Assembly: GCA_028287135.1 (NCBI GenBank)
Contig: JAQBQE010000067.1
Span: 62,001 to 126,000 of the forward strand
Origin: Myxococcales bacterium
GTDB taxonomy: Bacteria > Myxococcota_A > Polyangia > Haliangiales > Haliangiaceae
Length of the DNA: 64,000 nucleotides
Direction: 5' to 3'
Under the pieces are notes generated by a model. The model saw only the letters and a program-made list of their open reading frames with translations, was not told where the DNA came from and ran no database searches. Below, one piece after another: positions 12,671 through 26,030 of the stretch. How positions within the stretch are numbered: position 1 is the first letter of the stretch; each line of letters opens with the position of its first letter. The position numbers and the translations under genes were made by a program.

Positions 12671-13881
12671 ACGCAGCGCGACGGCTGTGGCTGCTCGCGG
12701 CACTCGCGAGCAGTTGCCACCGCGCGCCGCCGATCGAGCATGCGGAGCCGCCGCTGGTCGGCATCTCGATCGCGTTCTATCAGCACGCGGACACCGCGTT
12801 CGGTGTCGTCGACGATCGCCGGTGGGTCGAGGTCATCGATGGCGTCGTCGTTCTCGATCGCATCGAGCCCGCCGCGGCGCTGCCGTCGCTGATGATCGAG
12901 CCGGTGGGAACCTCGAAGCTCGTCGTCGGGCAGTGCGCGCGCGATCGCGTGACCTACGAGCCCGAGGGAGACGTTGCACTGCAGCGCTATGTCGAGCGCC
13001 AGACGCAGCTCGCCCGGCAACGGCTCGAGGGTGGGCCGGCGCCCGCGCCGCCGGGGCCTGCGATCACGGTGGCATCGCTGCGCTGTCGCGTGACCGGTGC
13101 GCCGGGACGTCACCTCGTCCGCGTTCTGTACGTGTCGCCAGCGCTGCGCTACCGGGCGCAACACGACGTCACGATGACCGTGGGTGATCGCGCGACCGTC
13201 ACGACCCGGTTCGCGATCACGACGCCGGCGTGGGCGAGCACGGCCACCGTGACGCTGCACGAGGGCGTGCCGGGTGGTGCGTCGTCGCCGCGCGAGCTCG
13301 CGCGCTCCACGATCCAGCTCGACGGCTCGACGGCGATCCTCTCACCCGTGTCGCGCGACGCACCGGCCCGCCTGCAGCGGATCTATACCGGCGCGCAGCG
13401 CACCGGGGAGGAGGCAGATCAGACCGCCGCGTGGGGCCGCGACTCGCGAACCGCGGTCTGGGTCTGGCTCGAGCTGTCGGAGCTCCAGCTTCCACCCGGG
13501 GCCGTGTTTGCACACGTCGAGGTTCCCGGTGAGGCGATCCGTGACGTCGAGGTCCCGTCGAGTGGCCGCGATCAACTCGGCGCGGCGCTTCGCGTGCCGC
13601 TATGGGTCGATGACACGCTGCACGGCATGCGCACTCGCGTCGTGGTCAGCCCACCGGATGTGAGCCTCGGCGATCGGTTTGAGTTCTCGGTCGCCAACAC
13701 CGGTGAGGAGCCGCGCGAGGTCTGGATCGAAGAGCCGCTGCGCCCCGCGAGGCAGCGCCATTACCTCGGTGGCGGCAGGCCGAGCTCGTCGGTGCTCGTC
13801 GACGATCGCGCGCGAACTCGGCTGTTGATCAAGCCGGGCACGATCGAGCGCGCCGCGTACACGATCGCGTACGTGTTCTGA
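12667..13881 (+). CDS. Putative lipoprotein with DUF4139/MuiA-like C-terminal part
   Basis: The product has 404 residues with an ATG start overlapping the previous stop (ATGA). The N-terminal hydrophobic stretch ends Leu-Ala-Ser-Ser-Cys (Cys17), a borderline lipobox. The middle is charged with Pro-rich turns. The C-terminal half is beta-rich and ends with a segment of the type N-T-G-E-E-P-R-E-V and I-K-P-G-T-I-E-R-A-A-Y-T-I-A-Y, which resembles the last strands of DUF4139 proteins (the MuiA group). That resemblance is from memory and partial. Function unknown. Its stop codon lies in a hairpin shared with the convergent gene. Confidence 0.7.
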   Translation: MNAARRLWLLAALASSCHRAPPIEHAEPPLVGISIAFYQHADTAFGVVDDRRWVEVIDGVVVLDRIEPAAALPSLMIEPVGTSKLVVGQCARDRVTYEPEGDVALQRYVERQTQLARQRLEGGPAPAPPGPAITVASLRCRVTGAPGRHLVRVLYVSPALRYRAQHDVTMTVGDRATVTTRFAITTPAWASTATVTLHEGVPGGASSPRELARSTIQLDGSTAILSPVSRDAPARLQRIYTGAQRTGEEADQTAAWGRDSRTAVWVWLELSELQLPPGAVFAHVEVPGEAIRDVEVPSSGRDQLGAALRVPLWVDDTLHGMRTRVVVSPPDVSLGDRFEFSVANTGEEPREVWIEEPLRPARQRHYLGGGRPSSSVLVDDRARTRLLIKPGTIERAAYTIAYVF

Positions 13882-13894
13882 CCTCCGCAGGTCA
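13879..13894. terminator. Bidirectional hairpin carrying both stop codons
   Basis: TGACCT-CCGC-AGGTCA is a perfect six-base inverted repeat with a four-base loop. The left arm starts with the TGA stop of the plus gene and the right arm contains the TGA stop of the minus gene. There is no T-tract. Confidence 0.4.
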
Positions 13895-14824
13895 GCGCTT
13901 CGGGCCGTACTTCGCGAGCAGCGCCTGGAACAGCGCCGGCTGCTTCGCCTGATCGACGATCGCGATCTTGAGGCGGCGCCATGCGTCCTCGACGTCGTCG
14001 GACAGACAGTCGTTGACGAGCTCGATCGCGACCTTCGCGCCGGCGAGCTTCGTGCGCAGCGTCTCGCGGAACTGATGGAGCGGGCCCGCGACGATCGCAT
14101 TGGCCTCGAGCGCCTCGCTGGTTCCTTCAGGAGCATCGAGCGCGATCCGGATCGCGACACCGCGCTTGTTGATCTCGACCTCGTCGGGGCTCGGATGGAA
14201 CAGCAGCGACTTGAACGCCTCGGTGTACGCCTCGTCGATCACGTCCTCGATATCTTCTTCACTCACCGGCTCGGGCGGGCGCGCCTGGAGCGGCACCGCG
14301 GGCAGCTTCTTCGTCGTCCACGGCGCCTTGGCCACCGTCACGCCGGGGAGCGTGCACAGCTTGTCGGTGATCGTGCGGACCAGCTCGCCGTGATCCTCGA
14401 GGGTCTCGCGCTTGGCGCGCTCCCACTCGTGCTTGGTCTGGCCGCCGAGCGCGCCCGGGCACCACGCGATGTCACCGAGAAACTGCGCGAGGTTCTCCGC
14501 GATCACGTGCGGGCGCTGGCCCTTGCTGTCGACGAGCACGATCGGATGCTGATCGACGGTCTTGGCCTCCCACGTCCGCGGCACGCCGAAGTACGCGAGC
14601 TTGTCGTGGGAGCGGCCGAGGATCTCGACATTGTAGTGCTCGCGGCACTGCGTGATCATCGCTCCCTCGGTCGAACCATCGACGAGAAAGAACAGCTCGC
14701 CGCCGAATGGACCGAGCTCGACGAGGGCTTCGAGGGTGGCGCCGAGCGGCTTGCCGAACGCGTCGGGCTCGGAGCTGGGGCGGGTGTCCGTCTTCGATGA
14801 TTTCTTCGGGCTGGCCATGTTCAC
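13892..14824 (-). CDS. Conserved hypothetical protein
   Basis: A soluble protein of 310 residues, with no signal peptide or membrane helix. The start is probably the GTG at 14824, which overlaps the stop of the upstream lipoprotein gene (GTGA); an ATG two codons later is an alternative. The sequence has a mixed alpha/beta look, with V-D-G-S-T-E-G-A-M-I-T near residue 50, an acidic hinge E-E-D-I-E-D-V-I-D-E, and a charged C-terminus K-Y-G-P-K-R. I do not recognise a family. Coupling to a surface lipoprotein is the only context clue. Confidence 0.7.
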   Translation of the reverse strand: MNMASPKKSSKTDTRPSSEPDAFGKPLGATLEALVELGPFGGELFFLVDGSTEGAMITQCREHYNVEILGRSHDKLAYFGVPRTWEAKTVDQHPIVLVDSKGQRPHVIAENLAQFLGDIAWCPGALGGQTKHEWERAKRETLEDHGELVRTITDKLCTLPGVTVAKAPWTTKKLPAVPLQARPPEPVSEEDIEDVIDEAYTEAFKSLLFHPSPDEVEINKRGVAIRIALDAPEGTSEALEANAIVAGPLHQFRETLRTKLAGAKVAIELVNDCLSDDVEDAWRRLKIAIVDQAKQPALFQALLAKYGPKR

Positions 14825-15342
14825 ATCGGGGTGATCGTGAGGGCGATGTCGTAGCTGTTTACCGCGCCTGCAAGCGCCGGAAAGACCTCGAACACGTAAT
14901 CACCCGGTGCGAGTGCATCGCAGCGCGGCGACAGCGCGGGGCAGACGATGGTCTCTCCGTCGAGGAACCCGCGCGACTGAGCGAGCATCGTGCCGGTGAG
15001 ATCGAGGATCTTGAGATCGAGATCGCCGCTCGCGCGATTGGTGAACAGGATCTTCACGCTGACGCTCGCCGTGTTCGCGGGGACGGTGAACTTGTAGAAG
15101 TCGTGATCCTCGGTCTCGCTCGCGCAGATCGCGGCGGGGCCGACGTCGGCGGTCGTGATCAGCATCGCCTGCTCGACGCTGTCGTTCGGCTCCATGTAGG
15201 CGCACTGCTCGTCCGTGTACGGCGCGTCAGGCTGCGCGTCGATCGGGATGGCCTTGTCCGAGAAGTCGAGGATCAGGGAGCACCCGGCCAGCGGCCCGAG
15301 GGCGGCAGCCATGACAAGACCGAGCAGGCACTCCCGAACCAT
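14821..15342 (-). CDS. PPC-domain lipoprotein
   Basis: The product has 173 residues. The signal peptide ends in a canonical lipobox Leu-Ala-Gly-Cys (Cys21). The mature part contains E-P-N-D-S-x-E-Q-A near its start and D-x-D-F-Y-K-F-T-V, then D-L-D-L-K-I-L-D and G-D-Y-V-F-E-V. That order is the bacterial pre-peptidase C-terminal (PPC) beta-sandwich, usually a domain of secreted proteins. Here it stands alone on a lipid anchor, so it may be a binding module. A TTGACG / TAGCTT promoter (spacer 18) sits so close that the transcript would begin at the ATG. It is coupled to the downstream hypothetical gene. Confidence 0.8.
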   Translation of the reverse strand: MVRECLLGLVMAAALGPLAGCSLILDFSDKAIPIDAQPDAPYTDEQCAYMEPNDSVEQAMLITTADVGPAAICASETEDHDFYKFTVPANTASVSVKILFTNRASGDLDLKILDLTGTMLAQSRGFLDGETIVCPALSPRCDALAPGDYVFEVFPALAGAVNSYDIALTITPM

Positions 15343-15348
15343 GGGTTG

Positions 15349-15378
15349 AAGCTAGCCGCCAGGCACCTAGAACGTCAA
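15349..15378 (-). promoter_or_regulatory. Promoter of the PPC lipoprotein, probably leaderless
   Basis: On the minus strand TTGACG (15373-15378), an 18-base spacer and TAGCTT (15349-15354) end six bases before the ATG at 15342. Both boxes fit a housekeeping sigma factor. Confidence 0.45.
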
Positions 15379-15410
15379 GAGATCTGAGGGACTTAGCTCA
15401 TGGCCGTGGC

Positions 15411-15439
15411 TTGACCGGACGAATGTCCGACGGTAGGGT
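15411..15439 (+). promoter_or_regulatory. glyQ promoter with palindromic spacer
   Basis: TTGACC (15411-15416), a 17-base spacer and TAGGGT (15434-15439) precede glyQ by 24 bases. The spacer starts inside a perfect inverted repeat CGGAC-GAAT-GTCCG (15416-15429), a plausible operator between the boxes. Confidence 0.45.
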
Positions 15440-15463
15440 GCCGGCTCGCGAAGGCGCGCCCGC

Positions 15464-16451
<988 letters not shown>

Positions 16452-16462
<11 letters not shown>

Positions 16463-18554
16463 TCTGCTGTTCGAGATCGGGTGCGAAGAGATTCCCGCGA
16501 AGATGCTGACCCGTCAGCTCCTCGATCTGCCGGGATTCGTCGAGCAGCGGCTCGCGGCTGCGCGCCTCGAGCACAAGGGTGTTCGTGCGCTCGGCACGCC
16601 GCGCCGGCTGACCGTGATCGTCAAGCAGCTCGCGGATCGCCAGCCCGACCTCAACGAGGAGGTCGTCGGTCCACCCGTGTCCGCGGCGTTTGCGCCCGAC
16701 GGCACGCTGACCAAGGCAGGGCAGGGCTTTGCTGCGAAGAACGGGGTCGCGCCCGAGTCGCTCGCGAAGAAGGAAGTCGCCGGCAAGAAGGGTCAGTACG
16801 TCGTCGCGGTCCGTAACGTCGTCGGCCAGGACACCCGCGGCCTGCTACCCGGCATGCTGTCCGAGCTCGCTGCCTCGATCACGTGGCCGAAGTCCCAGCG
16901 CTGGGGCTGGAGCGAGACCACGTTCGTTCGCCCGGTGCAGTGGCTGGTCGCGCTGTTCGGTGGCGAGGTCGTGCCGCTGACCTGGGCGGGCCAGACCTCG
17001 AGCCGCATCAGCCGTGGCCATCGCTTCCTGTCTCCGGGACCGGTCGAGATCACCTCGGCGGATGCGTACATCGATGCACTGCGCGCGGCGCACGTCGTCG
17101 TCGATCCCGAAGCTCGCAAGGATCTCGTTCGCGCCGAGCTCAAGCGGCTCGAGAGCGCGACCGGTCTGCGCGTGCGCCCCGACGAGCCGCTGGTCGCGGA
17201 GGTCATCCACCTCGGCGAGTACCCGGTCGGGATCTCGGGCGAGTTCGATCCGTCGTTCCTCGAGATCCCCGAGGAGATCATCGTCACCTCGATGCGCACG
17301 CACCAGCGCTACTTCGCGATGGAGCACCCGGACGGCAAGCTCGCGAACCGGTTCGCGACGCTGATGGGGACGGTCGTCAAGGATCCGCTCGTCGTCCAGC
17401 AGGGCAACCAGAAGGTGATCGCGTCGCGGCTCTCGGACGGCAAGTTCTTCGTCAGCGAGGACCGCAAGAAGTCGTTCGACGCGTGGAACGAGAAGCTCGA
17501 CGCGGTCGTGTTCCAGGCCAAGCTCGGCGACAAGGCGAAGACGATCGGCCACAAGGTCCGCCGGATCGAGAAGATCGCGACGGCCGTGGCGACGTTCGCC
17601 TCGCTCGACCCCGCGGGCATCGACCTCGTGAAGCAGGCCGCGCGGGTGTGCAAGGCGGATCTCGCGTCCCACGCGGTCGGCGAGTTCCCCGAGCTGCAGG
17701 GCGTGATGGGACGCCACTACGCCAAGGACTTTGGCTACGCGCCGGAGATCGCTGCGGCGATCGACGAGCACTGGTGGCCAAAGGGGCAGGGCGCGGCGCT
17801 GCCGATCACGCCGGCCGGCGCGATCCTGGCGCTCGCGGATCGGATGGACACGATCGTCGGCTGCTTCGCGGTCGGTCTCGAGCCCAGTGGCTCTGCGGAT
17901 CCGTTCGGCCTGCGCCGTGCTGCGATCGGCATCTGGCAGATCCTGCTGTCGCGTCCGGACTGGTCCACGTTGTGGACACCGCTGTTCGCAGCGACGCGCG
18001 ATGCGTTGTCCGAGCATGGCGTCACCGTCAAGGATCCGACGGCGCTCGAGACGTTCTTCCGCGCGCGGCTCCGCGGGATCTTCACCGACCAGGGCATCCC
18101 GGCCCAGGATGCCGATGCGGCGCTCGCGCAGGACTTCCGCGATCCCGTCGATGCCCGCGCACGTGCGCTGGCCTGCGCGAAGATCTCGAAGGAAGCGCGC
18201 GAAGTGTTCAAGCGCGTCGCGAACATCCTCGACGATGCGCGCGCCAAGAAGCTGACGATCGGAGACAAGGCGGACGTCACGAAGTTCGTGGCGGACGTCG
18301 AGCGCACCTTGCACGGTGCGGTCGTCGAGGCTCAGTCCCAGGAGATCGAGGCCCGAGGCAAGCGGGACTACCCTCGCGTGTTCGAACAGCTCGAGCAGCT
18401 CCGGCCGGTGGTCGCTGCATTCTTCGACAAGGGCGGCGTCATGGTGATGGACCCCGATCCGTCCCTGCGCGACAACCGGCTCGCGCTACTCAACTGGTTC
18501 GTCCAGCCGTACCTCAGCATCGCCGACTTCCGCCTCCTGACAGGTGCCGCGTGA
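16452..18554 (+). CDS. glyS: Glycyl-tRNA synthetase beta subunit
   Basis: At 700 residues it is the usual size for the tRNA-binding beta subunit of the tetrameric glycyl-tRNA synthetase. Family features are the N-terminal [12 protein letters not shown], the G-T-P-R-R-L segment, F-x-[20 protein letters not shown] and an HD-like region around G-x-H-Y-A. The [11 protein letters not shown] segment precedes the C-terminal anticodon-binding part. The ATG lies inside the end of glyQ; the upstream part of the open frame is a shadow of glyQ and was discarded. It forms an operon with glyQ, with a spacer carrying a CTCTGCG repeat before ppdK. Confidence 0.97.
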
Positions 18555-18570
18555 TCCGGATCCATCGATC

Positions 18571-18610
18571 TCTGACTCTGCTCTGCGTCCTCTGCGCCTC
18601 TGCGGTTCAT
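18571..18610. repeat. CTCTGCG triple-repeat intergenic element
   Basis: CTCTGCG occurs three times at 18581, 18590 and 18598, ending in GGTTC. It fills part of the 112-base gap between glyS and ppdK. From memory, elements of this shape are dispersed in many unrelated bacterial genomes; their origin is unclear to me. Confidence 0.6.
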
Positions 18611-18666
18611 GTCTCCCCGGCACGGAGCCTTCCGATCCGCAGCTCTCTTCACCCCCACGGTGCAGC

Positions 18667-21333
<2,667 letters not shown>

Positions 21334-21386
21334 CCCAGATCATGCAGGCAACCGTCCTACCCCCGCGCGGGTCGAAGCGACACTCC

Positions 21387-22739
21387 ATGAGACCGGCCAT
21401 GAGGACCCTCGTGCTGTGCGGCCTTGTTACTGGCTGTACCGCCAACGCCGATCAGGTGCGCCCGCCAGACGACGAGCTGTTCTTCCCGACCGGGGTGGTC
21501 GTGGCCGAGTCGCAGGGAGTGGCGTTCGTGGCCAACGCGAACTCCGAGCTCCGGTACGACTCCGGCGCGATCACCGTGCTCGACCTCGACTCGGTCGATC
21601 AGGTGACGGCGGCGTGGAACGCGACCCGCGAGATTCCGGCCGGCGACCTCAACAACGACGGCGAGACCGACTGTCTGCAGGATCCCGATCATGCCGAGAC
21701 CCTGATCTGCGAGGAGCATCGCTTCATCCGCCAGGGTGCCGGCGTCCGGATCGGTAACTTCGCGACCGACATCGCGCTTCAGGACCTCGGCAGCAACATG
21801 CTGCGGCTGATCGTTCCGACCCGCGGCGATCCTTCGATCGCCTGGGCGGACTGGGACGGCGGCGCACTGAACTGCAATCCCAGTGGTGATCCGAACGCGC
21901 TGTGCGACGACGAGCACCGGCTCTCGTTCGTGCAGAACAACGCGGACCTCTCGGGCATCCCGGACGAGCCGTTTGCCGCGTACGCCGACAGCATCGGTGA
22001 GTTCGCGGTCGTCACTCACCTCACGAGTGGCGCGGTCACGCTGATCGACTCGCCGAAGAACGGCCCGGTCCAGGTCGCCGATGTGCTCGCAGGTGTGTTC
22101 GCGGCGGACCCCGCGACCGGCGTTCGTGGCGCGACCGGCGTCGTGGGGCGTCCGAGCTCGACCGCCGGCATCGTCTACGTCGGCAGCCGCAGCGAGGATC
22201 GGATCCAGACCTTCACGGTCGGTCGTCCCGTCAACGCAGCACCACCGTACCTGCTGCCCGGTAACTGGTTCTTCCTCGACGCCGTCGGTGGCAACACCGG
22301 TGGCGCGAGTGACACCCGCGGGATGGCGTTCAACCCCGATGGCTCGCGCCTCTATCTCGTGAATCGCCGGCCGCCCTCGCTGCAGGTCTACGACACGTCG
22401 ATCGGCCCGACCGGGTTCCCGCGCAACGACGGCCTGGGCGCTACCGACATCTGTCGTCAGGCCTCGACCGTCGCGATCTCGGGAAGCGGCGACGCCGAGC
22501 GTGCCTACGTCACCTGTTTCCAGGATGGCCAGCTCTACATCATCGACCCGCGCGGCAACGTCGAGCTCGAGGACATCGTCCTCGTCGGCCGTGGCCCGTA
22601 CGCTGCTGCTGCGGCGTCGACGCGCAACAAGCTGTTTGTGACGAATTTCCTCGAGGACACGATCGCCGTGATCGACATCGCACCCAGTTCCAGCACTCGT
22701 AACCGTGTCGTGCTCAAGCTCGGAAAGGCGGCGAACTGA
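21387..22739 (+). CDS. Beta-propeller-type lipoprotein (pair member 1)
   Basis: The product has 450 residues. The signal peptide ends Val-Thr-Gly-Cys (Cys17). The body has repeated V-V-V-A-E / A-F-V-A-N-A-N strands and a long D-x-x-R-G-M-A-F-N-P-D-G-S-R-L-Y-L-V-N motif typical of YVTN or 40-residue propeller blades (L-Y-I-I-D, I-A-V-I-D-I-A near the end). An earlier GTG overlaps the ppdK stop, but only the ATG at 21387 (or 21399) gives a proper signal peptide. It joins the next lipoprotein gene by a TGATG overlap. A ligand or substrate is not visible; a surface scaffold or sensor is a guess. Confidence 0.8.
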   Translation: MRPAMRTLVLCGLVTGCTANADQVRPPDDELFFPTGVVVAESQGVAFVANANSELRYDSGAITVLDLDSVDQVTAAWNATREIPAGDLNNDGETDCLQDPDHAETLICEEHRFIRQGAGVRIGNFATDIALQDLGSNMLRLIVPTRGDPSIAWADWDGGALNCNPSGDPNALCDDEHRLSFVQNNADLSGIPDEPFAAYADSIGEFAVVTHLTSGAVTLIDSPKNGPVQVADVLAGVFAADPATGVRGATGVVGRPSSTAGIVYVGSRSEDRIQTFTVGRPVNAAPPYLLPGNWFFLDAVGGNTGGASDTRGMAFNPDGSRLYLVNRRPPSLQVYDTSIGPTGFPRNDGLGATDICRQASTVAISGSGDAERAYVTCFQDGQLYIIDPRGNVELEDIVLVGRGPYAAAAASTRNKLFVTNFLEDTIAVIDIAPSSSTRNRVVLKLGKAAN

Positions 22740-25700
22740 TGCGCCGCTTGTTCGCGACGCGCGCGCTGATGGTCGCCGTGACCCTCGGCGGCACGATCTC
22801 GTGTGGTGACACCACGTCCACGCCACCGAGCCAGCTCAACTTCGATCGCCCGGTCGATATCGCGTTCGCCTGCTACGGCGGACTGCGGCTCACCAACGGC
22901 GGCACCGCGACGGTCGACCAGGAAGTGGTCGTTGCCGCGCAGCCGATCGAGTCGTGCAACATCCGCTCGGGTCCCCACGAGACCACGGAGCCTACGCCGG
23001 CACCGCCGGGGCAGGAGAACCTGGCTCCGATGGGTGGCGTGCCGCTTCCCGCGACCGGATGGTACGGCTTCATCCTGCAGTCGGCACCCGGCACCGTCGC
23101 GGTGGCGCGGTTTCCGACCAAGCCGTCGACCGCGTTCACCGGCGGCGATGTCGCCGTGCTCGACTCCGATCCACTGACGCCCGGAACGAACGGGATCAGT
23201 GTCGGCGAGGACCCGATCGCGATCGCGACCGACAAGGTCGGGTGCTGGGAGGTCATCGCGAACGCGGGCTCCTGCGATCTGTCCGGCCTCGACATCAACT
23301 CGGCGCTCGACGCCGAGCCGTCGTTCCTGGTGAACCGGATCCCGGTGAAGAACGCCAATGGCGAGGTGCTGCGCGCCAAGCCCGCCGCGATGGTCGCCGA
23401 GCCCGCCGCTGGCGTGATCGGCGCGGCCTGTCCAGCAACCCCGACCGGCATCATGTATGTCGCGTATCCAGGCTGTCACCTGGTCGCCGCGGTCGACACG
23501 TCGAACGGCGTGATCGTTGGTGGCGTCCGCTACGACACGACGACCGGACTCGCCTCGGTGCTCCAAGCCGCAGACATCCCCGGGGTGTCGTGCCCCGTGG
23601 AGTGCGATGGCGGTGGGACGCTCACGGACGGACCTCGCCCTGTGACGCTCGATCTCGAGGACGACGAACGTGCGACGATGCGCGCACGGCGGTTGCTGAT
23701 CGGCGCGGATAACTCGCCGTCGTTGACCGTCGTCGAGCTCAACGAGACGACGTCGCTTCCCGAGTCGCTGCGTCCGATCGTTCTCGACAACATGGACGTC
23801 GGGATCACCAGCGTCGCGATCGCGCCCGAGATTGGAATGGGCGGCAGCAACGGGATGATCAACGACGAGCTCGTCGCCACGAAGTTCAACTTCGGCTACG
23901 CGATCGCCACCGACGACACGGTTCGCGTCGTCGACCTCGACAACGCGCGAGAGTGCGACACCCAGGTCGATCCGCGTGTGCTGCAGGACAATCGCAGCGT
24001 TGGCGAGCTCTCGTGCCTCACGGTCGATCCGGTGCTCCACCCGCGCCGCCCCGGTGCGCGTGGGCCCGGGATCGAGCTGTTCGGAGAAGCGATTCCGACC
24101 TCGATCGACATCTTCCGCTCACCCGAGGTGGAGAACGACGCCCGGCTCACCGGACCGTCGAAGCTGATCGGCTACTTCGGCATCATCACCGCCGCGAACG
24201 GCGCGACCTTCGTGCTGAACGTCGACGACGACGACTACCCCGACTTCGAGAACCCGTCGGCGCCGCTCGAGGTCCAGCTCCCGCTCGCCATCGCGCATCA
24301 GCTGCGCGACGCGGTGCCGGAGCGCAACTTACTCTCGGAAATTGTGGTCGGTCCGATGCGCGACCGGATCTGTGACACCAACGGGCCGGACCCCGACTCG
24401 CAGTCCGGCAACATTGGCGGTCCGCGCGCGGCCGCGCCGCCCACCCGCAACGTCCCGGCCGGGATCGTGGCCGCGGAGAAGGTCGGCCTCCTCCCGTACG
24501 TTCGCCAGGTCCTGTGCGAAGGCTCCGACTCGACGCGGCCGGTCCCCGAGGTCGCGTTCACGGCGCCCGATGCCGTCCGCGATCTCACGTTCCCGGATCT
24601 GCGCACCGTTCGCGACGAGACGCTCACGTTCACCTGGGAGGGCTCGCTGTCCCTCGACCGCGCTGACTCCGATGTCGACGGTCCCGCCGTCCGCGTGAGC
24701 CAGCTGTTCGTCGACGGTGGTGGCTTTCGGATGGTCGATCAGAGCGCGCCGTACTGCGAGGCAGGTGTCGAGCAGTACGACATCGTCCAGCTCCGTGGCT
24801 GCGACCCGTCGATCGGCGACGCGGACTGTGCGATCGGGTACACGTGCTTCGTTCACCCGAACAGCGAGATCGCCGGTGTCGGCGCGTGCATGCTCGAGGA
24901 CGAGGCGGACCGGCTCGCGGATGCATGCAAGGACTTCCTGGTCTCCCAGCGCCGCTACACGGTCGGCCGCTCGGCCAGCGGCGAGCTGCGCCTCCTGCCG
25001 CGCAAGAACGTGTTGCGGACGACGCCGGTCGACGGCTGCGTCGACGACAACCAGTGCAAGGTGCTCGCGGACTACGCCGTCGAGCTGTCGAGCGCGAGCG
25101 CGCCGTTCACGGACACGCCGGCCGACACCCACACCTGGGCCTGCGAGGTCGATCCGGATCGCGCGCCGCTCACGGCGCCGGGCTCGACGGGCAAGCGCTG
25201 CCTCGAGACCTGTACGGCGGAATCGAAGTGCACGACCGGGCGGGTCTGCCAGATCGCGGCGGGCCAGACCGAGGGTTACTGCATGGAGGGCGTCACCCCG
25301 CCGCAGGCGTGCGTGAACTCCCCGCAGCGCTACGAGCTGCGCGCTGGCGAGGCGTTCACCGTGGTCGGTCAGCAGACCGGCTACGTCCACTCGACGATCC
25401 GCGATCCGAGCACGGGGAAGTGCACCCGCGATCCGGCGGCGCATCCGTTCGATATCGGCCGCCTGAGCCTGACCCCGCCGGCCTGCGATCCGACCGAGGA
25501 TCCGCGCACGGGGCGCCGCCCCGACGGAACGTTTGGGCCCAACCCGTGCTCGCTCACGGTCGACCACGTCGAGGCCCAGCCCGTCTACACCGATAACCAG
25601 TGCACCCTGGGCAACCCGGCGACCATGATCGCATCGCGGCAGGCGCCTGCGGTCCGGTTCCGCAACCGCAGCATGACCGTGACGATGGTCGATCCGTACT

Positions 25701-25987
25701 ACCCGGGCGATGACCGCTGCATCCGCGACCGGATGGGGAACCTCGGCAAGGTGCCGCTCGTGTTCCCGGGCTACCAGGTGTCGTGGCGCCAGGTCGGCGG
25801 CTTCGTGCCGCTTGTCCTGCCGCTCCAGCCGGCGTTCCCGGTCAAGGTCGTCCGTGGCCCGACCCAGAGCATCTGGGTGATCGACGAGGGGGATTTCCTC
25901 TCGACCTCGATCAGCCAGCCGTCGACGCGCGGCAAGGTGTTCCGCGTCGAGCCGCAGGCGCTCGGCCAGGTCAACATCCTCCAGTAG
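22739..25987 (+). CDS. Large cysteine-rich lipoprotein (pair member 2)
   Basis: The product has 1,082 residues starting at ATG 22739, overlapping the previous stop by one base. The signal peptide is followed by Cys22 in a weak lipobox (Thr-Ile-Ser-Cys). The first half has propeller-like strands as in its partner (V-D-I-A-F-A-C-Y-G-G-L-R). The second half is rich in spaced cysteines (for example C-D-P-S-I-G-D-A-D-C-A-I-G-Y-T-C, and C-x3-C pairs near residue 825), suggesting disulfide-stabilised, EGF-like or myxobacterial Cys-repeat modules. The pair with the preceding lipoprotein is probably a surface complex. I do not recognise an enzymatic domain. Confidence 0.8.
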   Translation: MRRLFATRALMVAVTLGGTISCGDTTSTPPSQLNFDRPVDIAFACYGGLRLTNGGTATVDQEVVVAAQPIESCNIRSGPHETTEPTPAPPGQENLAPMGGVPLPATGWYGFILQSAPGTVAVARFPTKPSTAFTGGDVAVLDSDPLTPGTNGISVGEDPIAIATDKVGCWEVIANAGSCDLSGLDINSALDAEPSFLVNRIPVKNANGEVLRAKPAAMVAEPAAGVIGAACPATPTGIMYVAYPGCHLVAAVDTSNGVIVGGVRYDTTTGLASVLQAADIPGVSCPVECDGGGTLTDGPRPVTLDLEDDERATMRARRLLIGADNSPSLTVVELNETTSLPESLRPIVLDNMDVGITSVAIAPEIGMGGSNGMINDELVATKFNFGYAIATDDTVRVVDLDNARECDTQVDPRVLQDNRSVGELSCLTVDPVLHPRRPGARGPGIELFGEAIPTSIDIFRSPEVENDARLTGPSKLIGYFGIITAANGATFVLNVDDDDYPDFENPSAPLEVQLPLAIAHQLRDAVPERNLLSEIVVGPMRDRICDTNGPDPDSQSGNIGGPRAAAPPTRNVPAGIVAAEKVGLLPYVRQVLCEGSDSTRPVPEVAFTAPDAVRDLTFPDLRTVRDETLTFTWEGSLSLDRADSDVDGPAVRVSQLFVDGGGFRMVDQSAPYCEAGVEQYDIVQLRGCDPSIGDADCAIGYTCFVHPNSEIAGVGACMLEDEADRLADACKDFLVSQRRYTVGRSASGELRLLPRKNVLRTTPVDGCVDDNQCKVLADYAVELSSASAPFTDTPADTHTWACEVDPDRAPLTAPGSTGKRCLETCTAESKCTTGRVCQIAAGQTEGYCMEGVTPPQACVNSPQRYELRAGEAFTVVGQQTGYVHSTIRDPSTGKCTRDPAAHPFDIGRLSLTPPACDPTEDPRTGRRPDGTFGPNPCSLTVDHVEAQPVYTDNQCTLGNPATMIASRQAPAVRFRNRSMTVTMVDPYYPGDDRCIRDRMGNLGKVPLVFPGYQVSWRQVGGFVPLVLPLQPAFPVKVVRGPTQSIWVIDEGDFLSTSISQPSTRGKVFRVEPQALGQVNILQ

Positions 25988-26030
25988 CCGATTTCTTGCC
26001 CCCGAGGCCGGGTTTCTCGACGCTGTGGTC

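Noticed and set aside
18544..18666. In-frame N-terminal extension of ppdK
   Set aside because: Crosses the CTCTGCG repeat, lacks coding bias, and the family N-terminus begins near GTG 18667.
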